A stretch of 64,000 bases of DNA from Nocardioides conyzicola (GTDB taxonomy: Bacteria > Actinomycetota > Actinomycetes > Propionibacteriales > Nocardioidaceae): assembly GCF_039543825.1 (NCBI RefSeq), contig NZ_BAABKM010000001.1:1-64000 (forward strand), in the 5' to 3' direction. This document shows positions 1 through 8,240 of the stretch, piece by piece. The position numbers and the translations under genes were made by a program. The notes under the pieces were generated by a model. It did not search any database and was not told where the DNA came from. It was given only the letters and a program-made list of their open reading frames with translations. The first letter of the stretch is position 1. Each line of letters starts with the position of its first letter.

Positions 1-453
1 CTCGGCAGCACCGACAACCCGACCGAGATCGTGCTCCACGCCCACACCCGGCCCGACGGCCACGACCTCGTCGACGTCGACAACACCCGCTCGATCGTCA
101 CCATCGACGAACTCATCGAATGGTGCAGCCTCCCCGGCGCCCACGTCACCCTCAAGCCGGTCATCGACCTCGCCGCCGACCTCACCACCTGCGGCTACAC
201 GCCCACGCCAGCCCAGCACGAGCAAGCCATCCAGCTCAACCCCACCTGCGTCTTCCCCGCCTGCACCCGACCCTCCCGCAACTGCGACCTCGACCACATC
301 ATCCCCTGGCCCCTCGGCCCCACCACGACCGCCAACCTCGCACCCCTGTGCCGAGGCCACCACCGCCTCAAGACCCACAGCGGCTGGACCTACGAACGCA
401 CCGGACCCACCACGTTCGTGTGGACCAGCCCGTCCGGGCGACATCTCCACTGA
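1..453 (+). CDS. HNH endonuclease / DUF222 protein, C-terminal part (5' end outside window)
   Basis: The frame is open from base 1, so this is the C-terminal part of a longer gene. The last 50 residues form an HNH nuclease domain: CxxxxC (CVFPAC), then CDLDHIIPW, then LCRGHHRLKTHSGW, which gives the paired Cys and His/Asn-type metal ligands. The preceding residues fit the DUF222 domain common to actinobacterial HNH proteins. These genes are multicopy in Nocardioides-type genomes and are often linked to mobile DNA, but their role is not established. A GC-rich hairpin follows the stop. Confidence 0.85.
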   Translation, partial: LGSTDNPTEIVLHAHTRPDGHDLVDVDNTRSIVTIDELIEWCSLPGAHVTLKPVIDLAADLTTCGYTPTPAQHEQAIQLNPTCVFPACTRPSRNCDLDHIIPWPLGPTTTANLAPLCRGHHRLKTHSGWTYERTGPTTFVWTSPSGRHLH

Positions 454-457
454 CCCC

Positions 458-482
458 ACCCCGCCGACACCGCCGGCGGGGT
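458..482. terminator. Hairpin after the HNH gene
   Basis: A perfect 9-bp inverted repeat (ACCCCGCCG and CGGCGGGGT) with a 7-nt loop begins 4 bases after the HNH stop codon. There is no T tract. It is probably the transcription end of the HNH gene. Confidence 0.6.
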
Positions 483-519
483 CATAGCCGCGCAGCACAG
501 TGATTCGTAGAGTCGGACC

Positions 520-747
520 ATGACGACGACGGCGGTGTTGTTGGCCTTCTCCAACGGGGTCAAGGAGTTCGTCGACGGCACGCACATCCACGGCTTCCGC
601 GACGGGCACCTGCTGATCGCGAGCGGAGCTCCCGGCGCCGGCCTGGACGCGCAGGTCGTCAGGCGAGTCGCCACCGTCGACCTGGCCTTCGCCGAGACCT
701 GCGAACGGGACGACACCTCGGATGACGAGCCGACCTACCCGTCGTAG
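520..747 (+). CDS. Hypothetical 75-residue protein
   Basis: I do not recognise this family. The ATG frame shows the strong third-position GC bias of real genes here and a balanced amino acid composition rather than the Arg/Pro-rich look of antisense frames. The product is soluble, with no signal peptide or membrane segment, and has an acidic tail (DDTSDDE). Its 3' end overlaps the 3' end of paaE on the other strand by 13 bp. No clear Shine-Dalgarno precedes it, so it could be a chance frame. Confidence 0.45.
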   Translation: MTTTAVLLAFSNGVKEFVDGTHIHGFRDGHLLIASGAPGAGLDAQVVRRVATVDLAFAETCERDDTSDDEPTYPS

Positions 748-1796
748 TCGAGCACCACAGACTCGGAGGTCGGGTGCGCCTGACAGGTGAGCACGTACCC
801 GCGCTCGATCTCGTCCGGTTCGAGGGCCCAGTTGGCGTCCATGGCGACGGTGCCGGAGACCAGGCGGGCGCGGCAGGTGCCGCAGACGCCGCCCTTGCAG
901 GCGAACGGCAGGTCGGAGCGTACGGCGATCGCGGCGTCCAGCACCGGTTCGTCGTCCGGGCGGAGCTCGAACGACGAGGAGCGGCCGTCGAGGCGGATCG
1001 TCACGTGCGCGGCGCCGTCGACCGCAGAGGACAACGACGTGACCGGCGCACGCGGGACCGGGTCGGCGTGGAAGAGCTCACTGTGCACGCGGGCGTCGGC
1101 GACCCCGAGAGCAGCGACGGCCGCGCGCAGGTCGACGAGCATCTGCTGGGGTCCGCAGAGGAACCAGTCGGCGTCGGCGGGAGCCGGGACCAGGGCGGCG
1201 ACGATGCGCGACAGCCGCTCCCCGTCGAGGCGGCCGGAGAGCAGCTCGACGTCGGAGGCCTCACGGGAGAGGACGTGGACGATCTGCAGCCGCGACGGGA
1301 AGCGGTCCTTCAGGTCGTGCACCTCGTCGAGGAACATCACCGTCCGGTGCGTGCGGTTGGCATAGATCAGGGTGACGGAGGAGCCGGGCTCGCCCTCGAG
1401 GATCGCGGTGACGATCGACAGGACGGGCGTGATCCCGGAGCCGGCCGCAACGACGACGCAGTGCCGCGCGGCCGCCGGGTCGATGGTGGTCGTGAAGCGC
1501 CCCGCCGGCGTCATCACGTCGAGCGAGTCGCCGACGCGCAGCGTCCCGAGGACGCCCTCGCTGAACGCGCCGCCGGGCAGTCGCTTGACGCCGATCCGCA
1601 GCCGGCCCGAGGACGGGGCGGTGCAGATCGAGTAGGAGCGGCGTACGTCGTCGCCGCCGCGGATGTTGAGGTGCTGACCGGGCGTGAAGACGAAGTCGTC
1701 GGCCAACGACGCGGGCACCTCGAAGGTCAGTGCGACCGCGTCGTCGGTCAGCGGGTCGATCGCCGCGACGCGCAGCGGGTGGAAGGTCGCCGACAC
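735..1796 (-). CDS. paaE: Phenylacetyl-CoA epoxygenase reductase subunit PaaE
   Basis: This is the electron-transfer subunit of the PaaABCDE ring 1,2-epoxidase. It passes electrons from NAD(P)H through FAD and a [2Fe-2S] cluster to the PaaA di-iron centre. The 353 residues contain an N-terminal ferredoxin-reductase FAD domain, a NAD-binding domain (AAGSGITPVLS region) and a C-terminal plant-type ferredoxin with cluster cysteines at about 300, 305, 308 and 338 (CKGGVCGTC...C). It is the last gene of the minus-strand paaABCDE operon and directly abuts paaD. The length and domain order are normal for PaaE. Confidence 0.95.
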   Translation of the reverse strand: MSATFHPLRVAAIDPLTDDAVALTFEVPASLADDFVFTPGQHLNIRGGDDVRRSYSICTAPSSGRLRIGVKRLPGGAFSEGVLGTLRVGDSLDVMTPAGRFTTTIDPAAARHCVVVAAGSGITPVLSIVTAILEGEPGSSVTLIYANRTHRTVMFLDEVHDLKDRFPSRLQIVHVLSREASDVELLSGRLDGERLSRIVAALVPAPADADWFLCGPQQMLVDLRAAVAALGVADARVHSELFHADPVPRAPVTSLSSAVDGAAHVTIRLDGRSSSFELRPDDEPVLDAAIAVRSDLPFACKGGVCGTCRARLVSGTVAMDANWALEPDEIERGYVLTCQAHPTSESVVLDYDG

Positions 1797-2267
1797 TCAG
1801 TGCGCCTTGAAGTGGTCGAACGGCTCCCGGCAGGACTGGCACACCCAGAGCGACTTGCAGGCCGTGGACCCGAAGCGGCTCGACTCGCGCGTGTCGAGCG
1901 ACCCGCACTGCGGGCACCGCACCGAGAGCTGGAGCGCGACCGGTCCCGGCGGGGCGACGCCGTACGCCGCGAGCTTCGCCTTGGCGTCGTCCGTCATCCA
2001 GTCCGTGGTCCAGGCCGGTGCCAGCACGAACTCGACGTCGACGTGCTGGTAGCCGGCCGCCGTGAGCGCCTCGACCAGGTCGTCAGTGATCGTCTCCATC
2101 GCCGGGCAGCCGGAGTACGTCGGGGTGATCTGCACGTGCACGCGCCCCTGGTCGTCCTCCGTGACGTCGCGGAGGATGCCCAGGTCGGCGATCGTCACCA
2201 CCGGCAGCTCGGGGTCGGGCAGGTCGGCGGCGATCTTCCAGGCGGCCCCGCGGACGGCGTTCACCAC
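1797..2267 (-). CDS. paaD: Phenylacetyl-CoA epoxygenase maturation protein PaaD
   Basis: PaaD is the MIP18/DUF59-type iron-sulfur assembly factor of the epoxygenase. The 156 residues carry an N-terminal DUF59 domain with the conserved PTYSGCPAM motif and a C-terminal zinc-ribbon-like segment with CPQC, then C...CQSC. I place the start at one of two adjacent GTG codons (2267 or 2264), because both sit on the TGA of paaC, giving translational coupling typical of this operon. An in-frame upstream extension would run far into paaC and is rejected. Confidence 0.93.
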   Translation of the reverse strand: MVNAVRGAAWKIAADLPDPELPVVTIADLGILRDVTEDDQGRVHVQITPTYSGCPAMETITDDLVEALTAAGYQHVDVEFVLAPAWTTDWMTDDAKAKLAAYGVAPPGPVALQLSVRCPQCGSLDTRESSRFGSTACKSLWVCQSCREPFDHFKAH

Positions 2268-2986
2268 GTCGCCCCCGGGTGCGACCGGTGCAGGTGCTGC
2301 ATGTCGGCGAGCAGGTGGCCGAGGTGCTCGGTGTGCAGGCCCCGGCGGCCCCCGCCGACGACGGGTGCGACGGTCGGCAGCTCCAGCGTCGCCTCGGCGA
2401 CGACCGACGAGATCCCGGCCAGCACCGCCGGACGCAGGGACGACGGGTCGACGAGCGCTCCGTCCACGGGCTCGAAGAGCTCCTCCACGAACGGCCACTC
2501 GGCGTCGAGCGCGGCCTGCATCCGGGTGTGGGAGAGCTCGGTGCCGTCGCCGAGCCGGAGCGTCCACAGCCGCGCGTGGTCACGGTGGTAGGCGACCTCC
2601 TTGACCGCCTTGCCGGCGATCGCGGACAGGGTGGGATCGCCGCACGACGCGAGCGCGGCGTACAACTCGCACTGGTACGTCGAGAGGACCAGCAGCCGCG
2701 CCATCGTGACCCCGAAGTCGGTCTGCGGACGCTCCACCAGCCAGACGTTGCGGTAGTCGCGGTCGTCGCGCAGGTAGGCCAGGTCGTCCTCGGTCCGCCC
2801 CGCACCCTCGACGACCCCGGCGTACGACAGCAGGGTCCGCGCCTGGCCGAGCTGGTCGAGCCCGATGTTGGCCAGCGCCAGGTCCTCCTCGAGCTCCGGC
2901 GCTCGGCTGATCCACCAGCTCATCCGCTGCGCGGAGACGAGGGCGTCGTCGGCGAGCCCGAGGACGTAGTCGACGGACGCGGTCAC
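2261..2986 (-). CDS. paaC: Phenylacetyl-CoA epoxygenase structural subunit PaaC
   Basis: PaaC is the ferritin-like subunit that pairs with catalytic PaaA but has no functional metal site. At 241 residues it has the normal size and shows the typical opening VLGLADDALVSAQRMSWW and the family-typical LANIGLDQLGQAR helix. The GTG start at 2986 overlaps the paaB stop by 4 bp, and its own stop overlaps the paaD start. The tight overlaps indicate one polycistronic message and coupled, stoichiometric synthesis. Confidence 0.95.
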   Translation of the reverse strand: MTASVDYVLGLADDALVSAQRMSWWISRAPELEEDLALANIGLDQLGQARTLLSYAGVVEGAGRTEDDLAYLRDDRDYRNVWLVERPQTDFGVTMARLLVLSTYQCELYAALASCGDPTLSAIAGKAVKEVAYHRDHARLWTLRLGDGTELSHTRMQAALDAEWPFVEELFEPVDGALVDPSSLRPAVLAGISSVVAEATLELPTVAPVVGGGRRGLHTEHLGHLLADMQHLHRSHPGATW

Positions 2987-3264
2987 AGGTGCTCCACCCC
3001 GTCGGGGACCGAGTAGAACGTCGGGTGCCGGTAGACCTTGTCGTCGGCCGGGTCGAACAACGCCTCGGACTCCCCCGGGTCCGACGCGACGATCTCCGCG
3101 GACGGCACCACCCACAGCGACACGCCCTCCTGCCGCCGGGTGTAGACGTCGCGCGCGTTCTGCAGCGCCAGCTCGGCGTCCGGCGCGTGCAGGGAGCCGA
3201 CGTGCACGTGGGACAGCCCCCGCCTCGACCGGACGAAGACCTCCCACAGCGGCCACCCGTTCAC
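2983..3264 (-). CDS. paaB: Phenylacetyl-CoA epoxygenase small subunit PaaB
   Basis: PaaB is the short structural subunit that bridges PaaAC dimers. The 93-residue product begins [24 protein letters not shown], the PaaB signature, and retains the NARDVYTRR segment. The GTG start at 3264 overlaps the paaA TGA. The upstream in-frame extension lies inside paaA and is an artefact of high GC. Confidence 0.94.
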   Translation of the reverse strand: MNGWPLWEVFVRSRRGLSHVHVGSLHAPDAELALQNARDVYTRRQEGVSLWVVPSAEIVASDPGESEALFDPADDKVYRHPTFYSVPDGVEHL

Positions 3265-4193
3265 GCGGCACCCACCCGGTCGGCCCGCTTCGCCTCGTAC
3301 GCCGTGGCCGCGTCGCGCACCCAGGCGCCGTCCTCGTGCGCGCCCACCCGGTGGTCGATCCGGTCCCGGTTGCAGGGCCCGTTGCCCGCGATCACCTGCT
3401 GGAGCTCGGAGAAGTCGATCGTCCCGAAGTCGTAGTGGCCGCGCTCCTCGTTCCAGCGGATCTCGGGGTCGGGCAGCGTGAGCCCGAGCGCCTCGGACTG
3501 CGGCACGGTCATGTCCACGAACCGCTGCCGCAGGTCGTCGTTGGAGAACCGCTTGATCCCCCACGCCATCGACTGCGCCGAGTTGGGCGAGTCGTCGTCG
3601 GGCGGGCCGAACATCATCAGCGACGGCCACCAGTAGCGGTCCACCGCGTCCTGGGCCATCGCGTGCTGCGCCGGGGTGCCGTGGGAGAGCGTGTGCAGGA
3701 TCTCGAAGCCCTGCCGCTGGTGGAAGGACTCCTCCTTGCACACCCGGACCATGGCCCGCGCGTACGGGCCGTAGGAGCACCGGCACAGCGGCACCTGGTT
3801 GACGATCGCGGCGCCGTCGACCAGCCAGCCGATCGCGCCGACGTCGGCCCAGGTCAGCGTCGGGTAGTTGAAGATCGAGGAGTACTTCTGCCGCCCGGTG
3901 TGCAGCTGGTCGATCAGGTCCGACCGGTCCACCCCGAGCGTCTCGGCGGCGGCGTACAGGTAGAGCCCGTGCCCGGCCTCGTCCTGGACCTTGGCCATCA
4001 GGATCGCCTTGCGGCGCAGGCTCGGCGCCCGGCTGATCCAGTTGCCCTCGGGCTGCATGCCGATGATCTCGGAGTGCGCGTGCTGGGCGATCTGGCGCAC
4101 CAGCGTCCGCCGGTAGCCCTCCGGCATCGGGTCGCGGGGCTCCACCCGTCCGTCCTCGGCCAGCAGCTCCTCGAACGCAGTCCCCGTCACCAT
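3261..4193 (-). CDS. paaA: Phenylacetyl-CoA epoxygenase catalytic subunit PaaA
   Basis: PaaA is the di-iron oxygenase that converts phenylacetyl-CoA to the 1,2-epoxide, the committed step of aerobic phenylacetate degradation. The 310 residues include ferritin-like helices with carboxylate/His ligand motifs ([13 protein letters not shown] and [13 protein letters not shown]). I chose ATG 4193 because a TAGCGT hexamer lies 7 nt upstream, which suggests a leaderless transcript. It is the first gene of the operon. The CoA ligase paaK, paaG/Z and a PaaR/PaaX regulator are not in this window and must lie elsewhere. Confidence 0.95.
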   Translation of the reverse strand: MVTGTAFEELLAEDGRVEPRDPMPEGYRRTLVRQIAQHAHSEIIGMQPEGNWISRAPSLRRKAILMAKVQDEAGHGLYLYAAAETLGVDRSDLIDQLHTGRQKYSSIFNYPTLTWADVGAIGWLVDGAAIVNQVPLCRCSYGPYARAMVRVCKEESFHQRQGFEILHTLSHGTPAQHAMAQDAVDRYWWPSLMMFGPPDDDSPNSAQSMAWGIKRFSNDDLRQRFVDMTVPQSEALGLTLPDPEIRWNEERGHYDFGTIDFSELQQVIAGNGPCNRDRIDHRVGAHEDGAWVRDAATAYEAKRADRVGAA

Positions 4194-4200
4194 GAGCCGC

Positions 4201-4254
4201 ACGCTACCAGAGTTGTTACACCTTCGATCCCCATGTGCGACGTCCTGTAACAAC
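4201..4254 (-). promoter_or_regulatory. paaA promoter with 9-bp inverted repeat (candidate operator)
   Basis: On the minus strand a TAGCGT -10 element (4201-4206) lies 7 nt from the paaA ATG. A perfect inverted repeat, GTTGTTACA at 4212-4220 and TGTAACAAC at 4246-4254, has a 25-bp spacer. One arm falls between the expected -10 and -35 elements and the other just upstream. This layout suits a repressor that controls the operon, such as a phenylacetyl-CoA-responsive TetR or GntR protein. The regulator's identity is inference. Confidence 0.55.
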
Positions 4255-4277
4255 GTCGCTGCTGACAGGATGCAGGC

Positions 4278-4835
4278 ATGAGCAGCCCCACCGCCGACGT
4301 CTCGGTGCGCATCGCCTGGTCCGACGACGCCGGCGCGATCGCCGAGCTGCAGGTGCGCACCTGGCGGGAGGTGTACGCCGACCTGCTGCCGGCCGAGGCC
4401 CTGCCGGACGACGTGGAGACCGCCGCCGCGACCTGGAGGGCCGCACTGAGCCGTCCGGGCGACGCCCGCAACCGCGTCCTGGTCGCGCTCGAGCGCAACC
4501 GGGTCGTCGGCTTCGCGATCACCTCCCCGGCGACCGACCCCGACCGCGACCCGATCGTCGACGCCGAGCTGTCCGAGGTCACCATCGACCCCGCCGAGCG
4601 CGGCAAGGGGCACGGCTCACGGCTCCTCCAGGCGGCCGCCGACACCCTCGTCGCCGACCGGTTCGAGCGCGCCGTGCTCTGGACGATGGCCGGCGACGAC
4701 GGCCTGCGGAAGTTCCTCACCGAGGCCGGCTGGGCGGCCGACGGTGCGCACCGCGAGCTCGACCTCGACGGCTCGGGCACGACGCTCGTCAAGCAGGTCC
4801 GGATGCACACCGCACTCACAGGTTCAATCTCTTGA
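4278..4835 (+). CDS. GNAT family N-acetyltransferase
   Basis: A 185-residue single-domain Gcn5-type acetyltransferase. The acetyl-CoA motif A is visible as [20 protein letters not shown] (R/Q-x-x-G-x-G/A near residue 105), and the N-terminal segment ([25 protein letters not shown]) is typical of the small-molecule or peptide acetylating branch. It is divergent from paaA across 84 bp that hold the paa operator. The ATG is preceded by an AGGATGCAGG ribosome-binding region. The substrate is unknown. Confidence 0.85.
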   Translation: MSSPTADVSVRIAWSDDAGAIAELQVRTWREVYADLLPAEALPDDVETAAATWRAALSRPGDARNRVLVALERNRVVGFAITSPATDPDRDPIVDAELSEVTIDPAERGKGHGSRLLQAAADTLVADRFERAVLWTMAGDDGLRKFLTEAGWAADGAHRELDLDGSGTTLVKQVRMHTALTGSIS

Positions 4836-4888
4836 TTTCAGGGAATCGAGGGTCAAGATGGAGACCCACTCCTCGAACGGAGACGCTC

Positions 4889-5107
4889 GTGTTCGGACCG
4901 CTGCCACCGCTCTACCGGATGCTCGTCGTCGTCACCGCGCTCGTCGTCGGTCTCCTGTCCGGGGTCTGGTTGGTCCAGGTCATGGATGCGCCCGCGCTGA
5001 TCGCCGCGGGGATCGGCTGGGGCCTGCTGGCCGGCCTGCTTCTCAACTTCGTGCTGCTCCACGACTTCCACCACCGCCCGCGCGCGGTGCGGGTACGCCG
5101 CCACTAG
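4889..5107 (+). CDS. Small two-helix membrane protein
   Basis: A 72-residue protein with two hydrophobic helices (about residues 11-30 and 37-57) and a basic, His-rich cytoplasmic tail (HDFHHRPRAVRVRRH). I chose the GTG at 4889 because it follows a GGAGAC ribosome-binding site. An in-frame ATG at 4919 is the alternative. No family is recognised. It ends 10 bp before azlC, but azlC has its own promoter-like hexamer, so the two may be independent. Confidence 0.65.
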   Translation: MFGPLPPLYRMLVVVTALVVGLLSGVWLVQVMDAPALIAAGIGWGLLAGLLLNFVLLHDFHHRPRAVRVRRH

Positions 5108-5117
5108 CCTCTCCCGG

Positions 5118-5807
5118 GTGACCGACAGCCCCCTCGACCCCCACGAGCGGACGGCGATCATCCGCGACAGCCTCGGGGTGGGCATCGCCACCGGGGCGTA
5201 CGGCGTGGGCTTCGGCGCGGTGTCCGTCGCCTCCGGCCTGTCGGTCGCGCAGACGTGCGCGCTCTCGTTCTTCGTCTTCACCGGGGCCAGCCAGTTCGCC
5301 CTGGTCGGGGTGGTGGCGGCCGGCGGCGCCCCCATCTCGGGCGCGCTGACCGCCCTGCTGCTCGGCACCCGCAACACGCTGTACGGGCTGCGCCTCGCCC
5401 CCCTGCTCGCCTGGAGCGGGTGGCGTCGGGCGCTCGGCGCCCAGGTGCTGATCGACGAGTCCACCGCCATGTCGGTGACCCGCGAGACGACCCCGGCCGC
5501 CCGGCTCGGCTTCCTCACGACCGGCGTCTCGGTCTTCGTGCTCTGGAACCTCGCCACCCTGGCCGGCGCCGTCGCCGGCAACGCGATCGGGGACCCACGC
5601 ACCTACGGCCTCGACGCAGCCGTCGGGGCCGCGTTCCTGGCCCTGCTCTGGCCGCGGCTGAAGACCCGGCGCAACCAGCTCGTCGCCGTCGCCGCCGCCG
5701 CGGTCGCCCTCGGGACGGTGCCGATCGTGCCCGCCGGCGTACCCGTGCTCGCGGCGGCCGCGGTCGCGCTCCTCGCCGGCATCCTGGCGAAGGACGCACC
5801 CCGATGA
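5118..5807 (+). CDS. azlC: AzlC family branched-chain amino acid export permease
   Basis: The large subunit of the AzlCD/LIV-E exporter, which expels branched-chain and related amino acids. The 229 residues contain about five to six membrane helices and the AzlC signatures GVGFGAVSVASGLS and FTGASQFALVGVVAAGG. The GTG start lies 7 nt after TAGCCT (5105-5110), which supports a leaderless mRNA. Its stop overlaps the azlD ATG (ATGA), so the two subunits are translationally coupled. Confidence 0.92.
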   Translation: MTDSPLDPHERTAIIRDSLGVGIATGAYGVGFGAVSVASGLSVAQTCALSFFVFTGASQFALVGVVAAGGAPISGALTALLLGTRNTLYGLRLAPLLAWSGWRRALGAQVLIDESTAMSVTRETTPAARLGFLTTGVSVFVLWNLATLAGAVAGNAIGDPRTYGLDAAVGAAFLALLWPRLKTRRNQLVAVAAAAVALGTVPIVPAGVPVLAAAAVALLAGILAKDAPR

Positions 5808-6103
5808 TCTGGGTGGCGGTGGGCATCACCGCGATCGGCTGCTACCTGCTCAAGCTCGCCGGCCTCTCCGTCCCGCCTCGCGTGCTGGAGCGGCCGGTGG
5901 TGGAGCGCGTCGCCGACTACATCCCGGTCGCCCTGCTCGCGGCCCTGATCGCCGTGCAGGTCCTCAGCCGAGGGCACGAGCTCGTCATCGATGCTCGTGC
6001 CCTCGGCCTCGGGGTCGCCGTCGTCCTGCTGCTGGTGCGCGCGCCGTTCCTGGTGGTGGTGTTCGGCGCAGCGCTGGCCGCGGCAGTCGTCCGACTGCTG
6101 TAG
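5804..6103 (+). CDS. azlD: AzlD family branched-chain amino acid exporter small subunit
   Basis: A 99-residue membrane protein with about three to four helices that pairs with AzlC. The motif RPVVERVADYIPVALLAALIAVQ is family-typical. The start is fixed by the 4-bp ATGA overlap with azlC. It ends one base before the 3' end of the convergent PTS gene, so transcripts from the two strands must run into each other. Confidence 0.9.
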   Translation: MIWVAVGITAIGCYLLKLAGLSVPPRVLERPVVERVADYIPVALLAALIAVQVLSRGHELVIDARALGLGVAVVLLLVRAPFLVVVFGAALAAAVVRLL

Positions 6104-6104
6104 G

Positions 6105-8072
6105 TCAGGCCGGCTGCACCGCCCCGAGCACCTCGAGCACGTCGAGCGGCGAGTTGGCCTCCTCGAGGTGCCGCACCCGCTCGGGGTCGGTGAAAACCTC
6201 GGCCAGCCGCGCCATCAGCTTGAGGTGCTCGTTGCCGAGGGCGGCGACACCCACGACGTACTTGACCTCGCGGCCGTTCCAGTCGATGCCGTCCGGGTAG
6301 CGCACGAACGACAGCGCCGTGCGTCGTACGTCGGCCTTGGCCTCGTTGGTGCCGTGCGGGATGGCCAGGAGGTTGCCCATCGCCGTCGACACCGACGCCT
6401 CACGCTGGTGCATGGCGTCGACGTACGCCGGGTCGACCGCTCCCGCTGCGACCAGCAGCTCGCCGGCCCGGGCGATCGCCTGGTCCCGCGTGGCCGCACC
6501 GCCGTCGAGCACGATCGCGTCCTCGACCAGCAGCCCTCGGGTCGCGTCGACGTCGTCGGCCACCGCGACCGGTGCGGTCGCCGAGCCGGCACCGTTGCGG
6601 GCCCGGACCAGCTCGACCACCTCGTCGTAGCGCGGGCTGGCCATGAAGTTGTCGACCGACACGTGCACGGCCGACGGCGTCTCCCGGCGCGCCCGCTCGG
6701 TGAGGTCCTGGTGGGTCACCACGACGTCGTAGTCGTCGCTCAGGCTCGAGATCGCCTTGTTGACCACCGTGACGTCGCCGAAGCCGGCGTCCTGGATCTT
6801 CTTGCGGAGCACCGAGGCGCCCATCGCGGACGACCCCATGCCGGCGTCGCAGGCGAAGACGATCGAGCCGACCGGGCCGGCAGCGGCGCTGGCGTCGTGG
6901 CCCGTCAGCACGCTCGCGACCGACGACTTCTTGCCCTTGTTGGTCTCCATCTGCGCGGTGGCGGCGGCGAGGTCCACCTCCTCCTCGGAGCGGTCCATCT
7001 TGAGCAGCAGCCCCGCCACGACGAAGGTCACGACCAGGGCCGAGGACCAGCACAGGGTCACGCCGAGCGCGCTCCCCTTCGCGAGCGACGAGTACACCGC
7101 GAAGATCGATCCCGGCGCCGCGGGCGCCACCAGGCCCGAGTCGAAGATGACGTTCATCAGGGTGCCGGTGGCGCCGCCCGCGATGAGGGCGAGGAGCAGG
7201 CGCGGCTTCGCCAGCACGTAGGGGAAGTAGACCTCGTGGATGCCGCCGAAGAATTGGATGATGAAGGCACCCGGGGCGGTGGCCTTCGCGACGCCCTTGC
7301 CGAAGACCATGAAGGCGAGCAGGAGGCCGGCGCCCGGGCCGGGGTTGGCCTCGAGCAGGAACAGGGCCGAGTGCCCGATGTCCTTGGACTGGTCGAGCCC
7401 GAGCGGCGTGAGGACGCCGTGGTTGATCGCGTTGTTGAGGAAGAGCACCTTGGCGGGCTCGATGAAGATCGAGGTGAACGGCAGCAGGCTGTGGTCGACG
7501 AGGAACTCGACGACGTTGCCCAGGCCCTCCATGACGGCGCGCAGGATCGGGCCCAGGATGAACATCGAGCCGATCGCCAGGATGGCGGCCGTGATGCCGG
7601 CGGAGAAGTTGTTCACCAGCATCTCGAAGCCGGGCTTGATCTTGCCGTCCCAGAGCCGGTCCAGCCGCATGATCACGAAGGCGCCCAGCGGGCCCATGAT
7701 CATCGCGCCGAGGAACATCGGCGATCCGCCGGTCTCCGTGTAGACCTTGTCGAAGAGCGGCGAGCTGGTCGCCATGATGATGCCGAGGGTCGACGTGGCG
7801 CCCACGACGCCACCGCGGATCTTGTAGAGGTTGTAGCCGCCGGTGTAGGCGATCAGCAGCGGCAGCAGGTAGTAGATGCCGGGACCGACCATCGTCGCGA
7901 TCTTCTCGTTGGGGGTCCACCCCACCGGGATGAAGAACGCGGTGATCAGACCCCACGCGATGATGGCGCCGATGTTCGGCATCACCATGTTCGACAAGAA
8001 GGTGCCGAACCGTTGGACGTGGACGCGCGTGCTGACCCGCTCGGGGGCAGCCGCGGATGTGGTGGTGGTCAT
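6105..8072 (-). CDS. mtlA: PTS mannitol-type transporter EIICBA
   Basis: A single-chain PTS permease that imports and phosphorylates a hexitol, most likely mannitol. The 655 residues contain an N-terminal EIIC with about eight to ten membrane segments and the MtlA signature GGIHEVYFPYV, an EIIB domain with phospho-Cys408 (FACDAGMGSSAMG), and a C-terminal EIIA with phospho-His573 (IPHGTNEAK). The general PTS proteins EI and HPr are encoded at 30.7-36.6 kb. It is divergent from a zinc dehydrogenase. A TTGACG-N18-TATAAA promoter lies upstream, and ATG 8072 is the first codon of the conserved N terminus. Confidence 0.93.
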   Translation of the reverse strand: MTTTTSAAAPERVSTRVHVQRFGTFLSNMVMPNIGAIIAWGLITAFFIPVGWTPNEKIATMVGPGIYYLLPLLIAYTGGYNLYKIRGGVVGATSTLGIIMATSSPLFDKVYTETGGSPMFLGAMIMGPLGAFVIMRLDRLWDGKIKPGFEMLVNNFSAGITAAILAIGSMFILGPILRAVMEGLGNVVEFLVDHSLLPFTSIFIEPAKVLFLNNAINHGVLTPLGLDQSKDIGHSALFLLEANPGPGAGLLLAFMVFGKGVAKATAPGAFIIQFFGGIHEVYFPYVLAKPRLLLALIAGGATGTLMNVIFDSGLVAPAAPGSIFAVYSSLAKGSALGVTLCWSSALVVTFVVAGLLLKMDRSEEEVDLAAATAQMETNKGKKSSVASVLTGHDASAAAGPVGSIVFACDAGMGSSAMGASVLRKKIQDAGFGDVTVVNKAISSLSDDYDVVVTHQDLTERARRETPSAVHVSVDNFMASPRYDEVVELVRARNGAGSATAPVAVADDVDATRGLLVEDAIVLDGGAATRDQAIARAGELLVAAGAVDPAYVDAMHQREASVSTAMGNLLAIPHGTNEAKADVRRTALSFVRYPDGIDWNGREVKYVVGVAALGNEHLKLMARLAEVFTDPERVRHLEEANSPLDVLEVLGAVQPA

Positions 8073-8122
8073 CGAACCTTCTCTCGCCAGTGCGACCTGT
8101 GACTCCAGTCACGCAGATCTTT

Positions 8123-8179
8123 GATCGTGTTTATATGCCGCCCGAATCGTTGGCGTCAAGGGTTCGAACCAACATGATC
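8123..8179. promoter_or_regulatory. mtlA promoter and inverted-repeat operator in the divergent region
   Basis: On the minus strand, TTGACG (8154-8159) and TATAAA (8130-8135) are separated by 18 bp and form a good sigma-70-type promoter for the PTS gene. Two inverted half-sites, GATCGTGTT (8123-8131) and AACATGATC (8171-8179), match in 8 of 9 positions and flank the promoter, one covering the -10 and start region. The second half-site with its flank resembles the fru control region at 32429-32443. A DeoR-type repressor is the best guess. Confidence 0.6.
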
Positions 8180-8240
8180 GGGCGAATTCCCACACAAATA
8201 CGCTAGAGTCGAGCGTCGCCCCCACCCGAAGGAGAGATCG

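Noticed and set aside
774..2591. A 605-codon plus-strand frame across paaE-paaC
   Set aside because: The paa genes on the other strand match known families end to end. This frame has no domain and a skewed composition.
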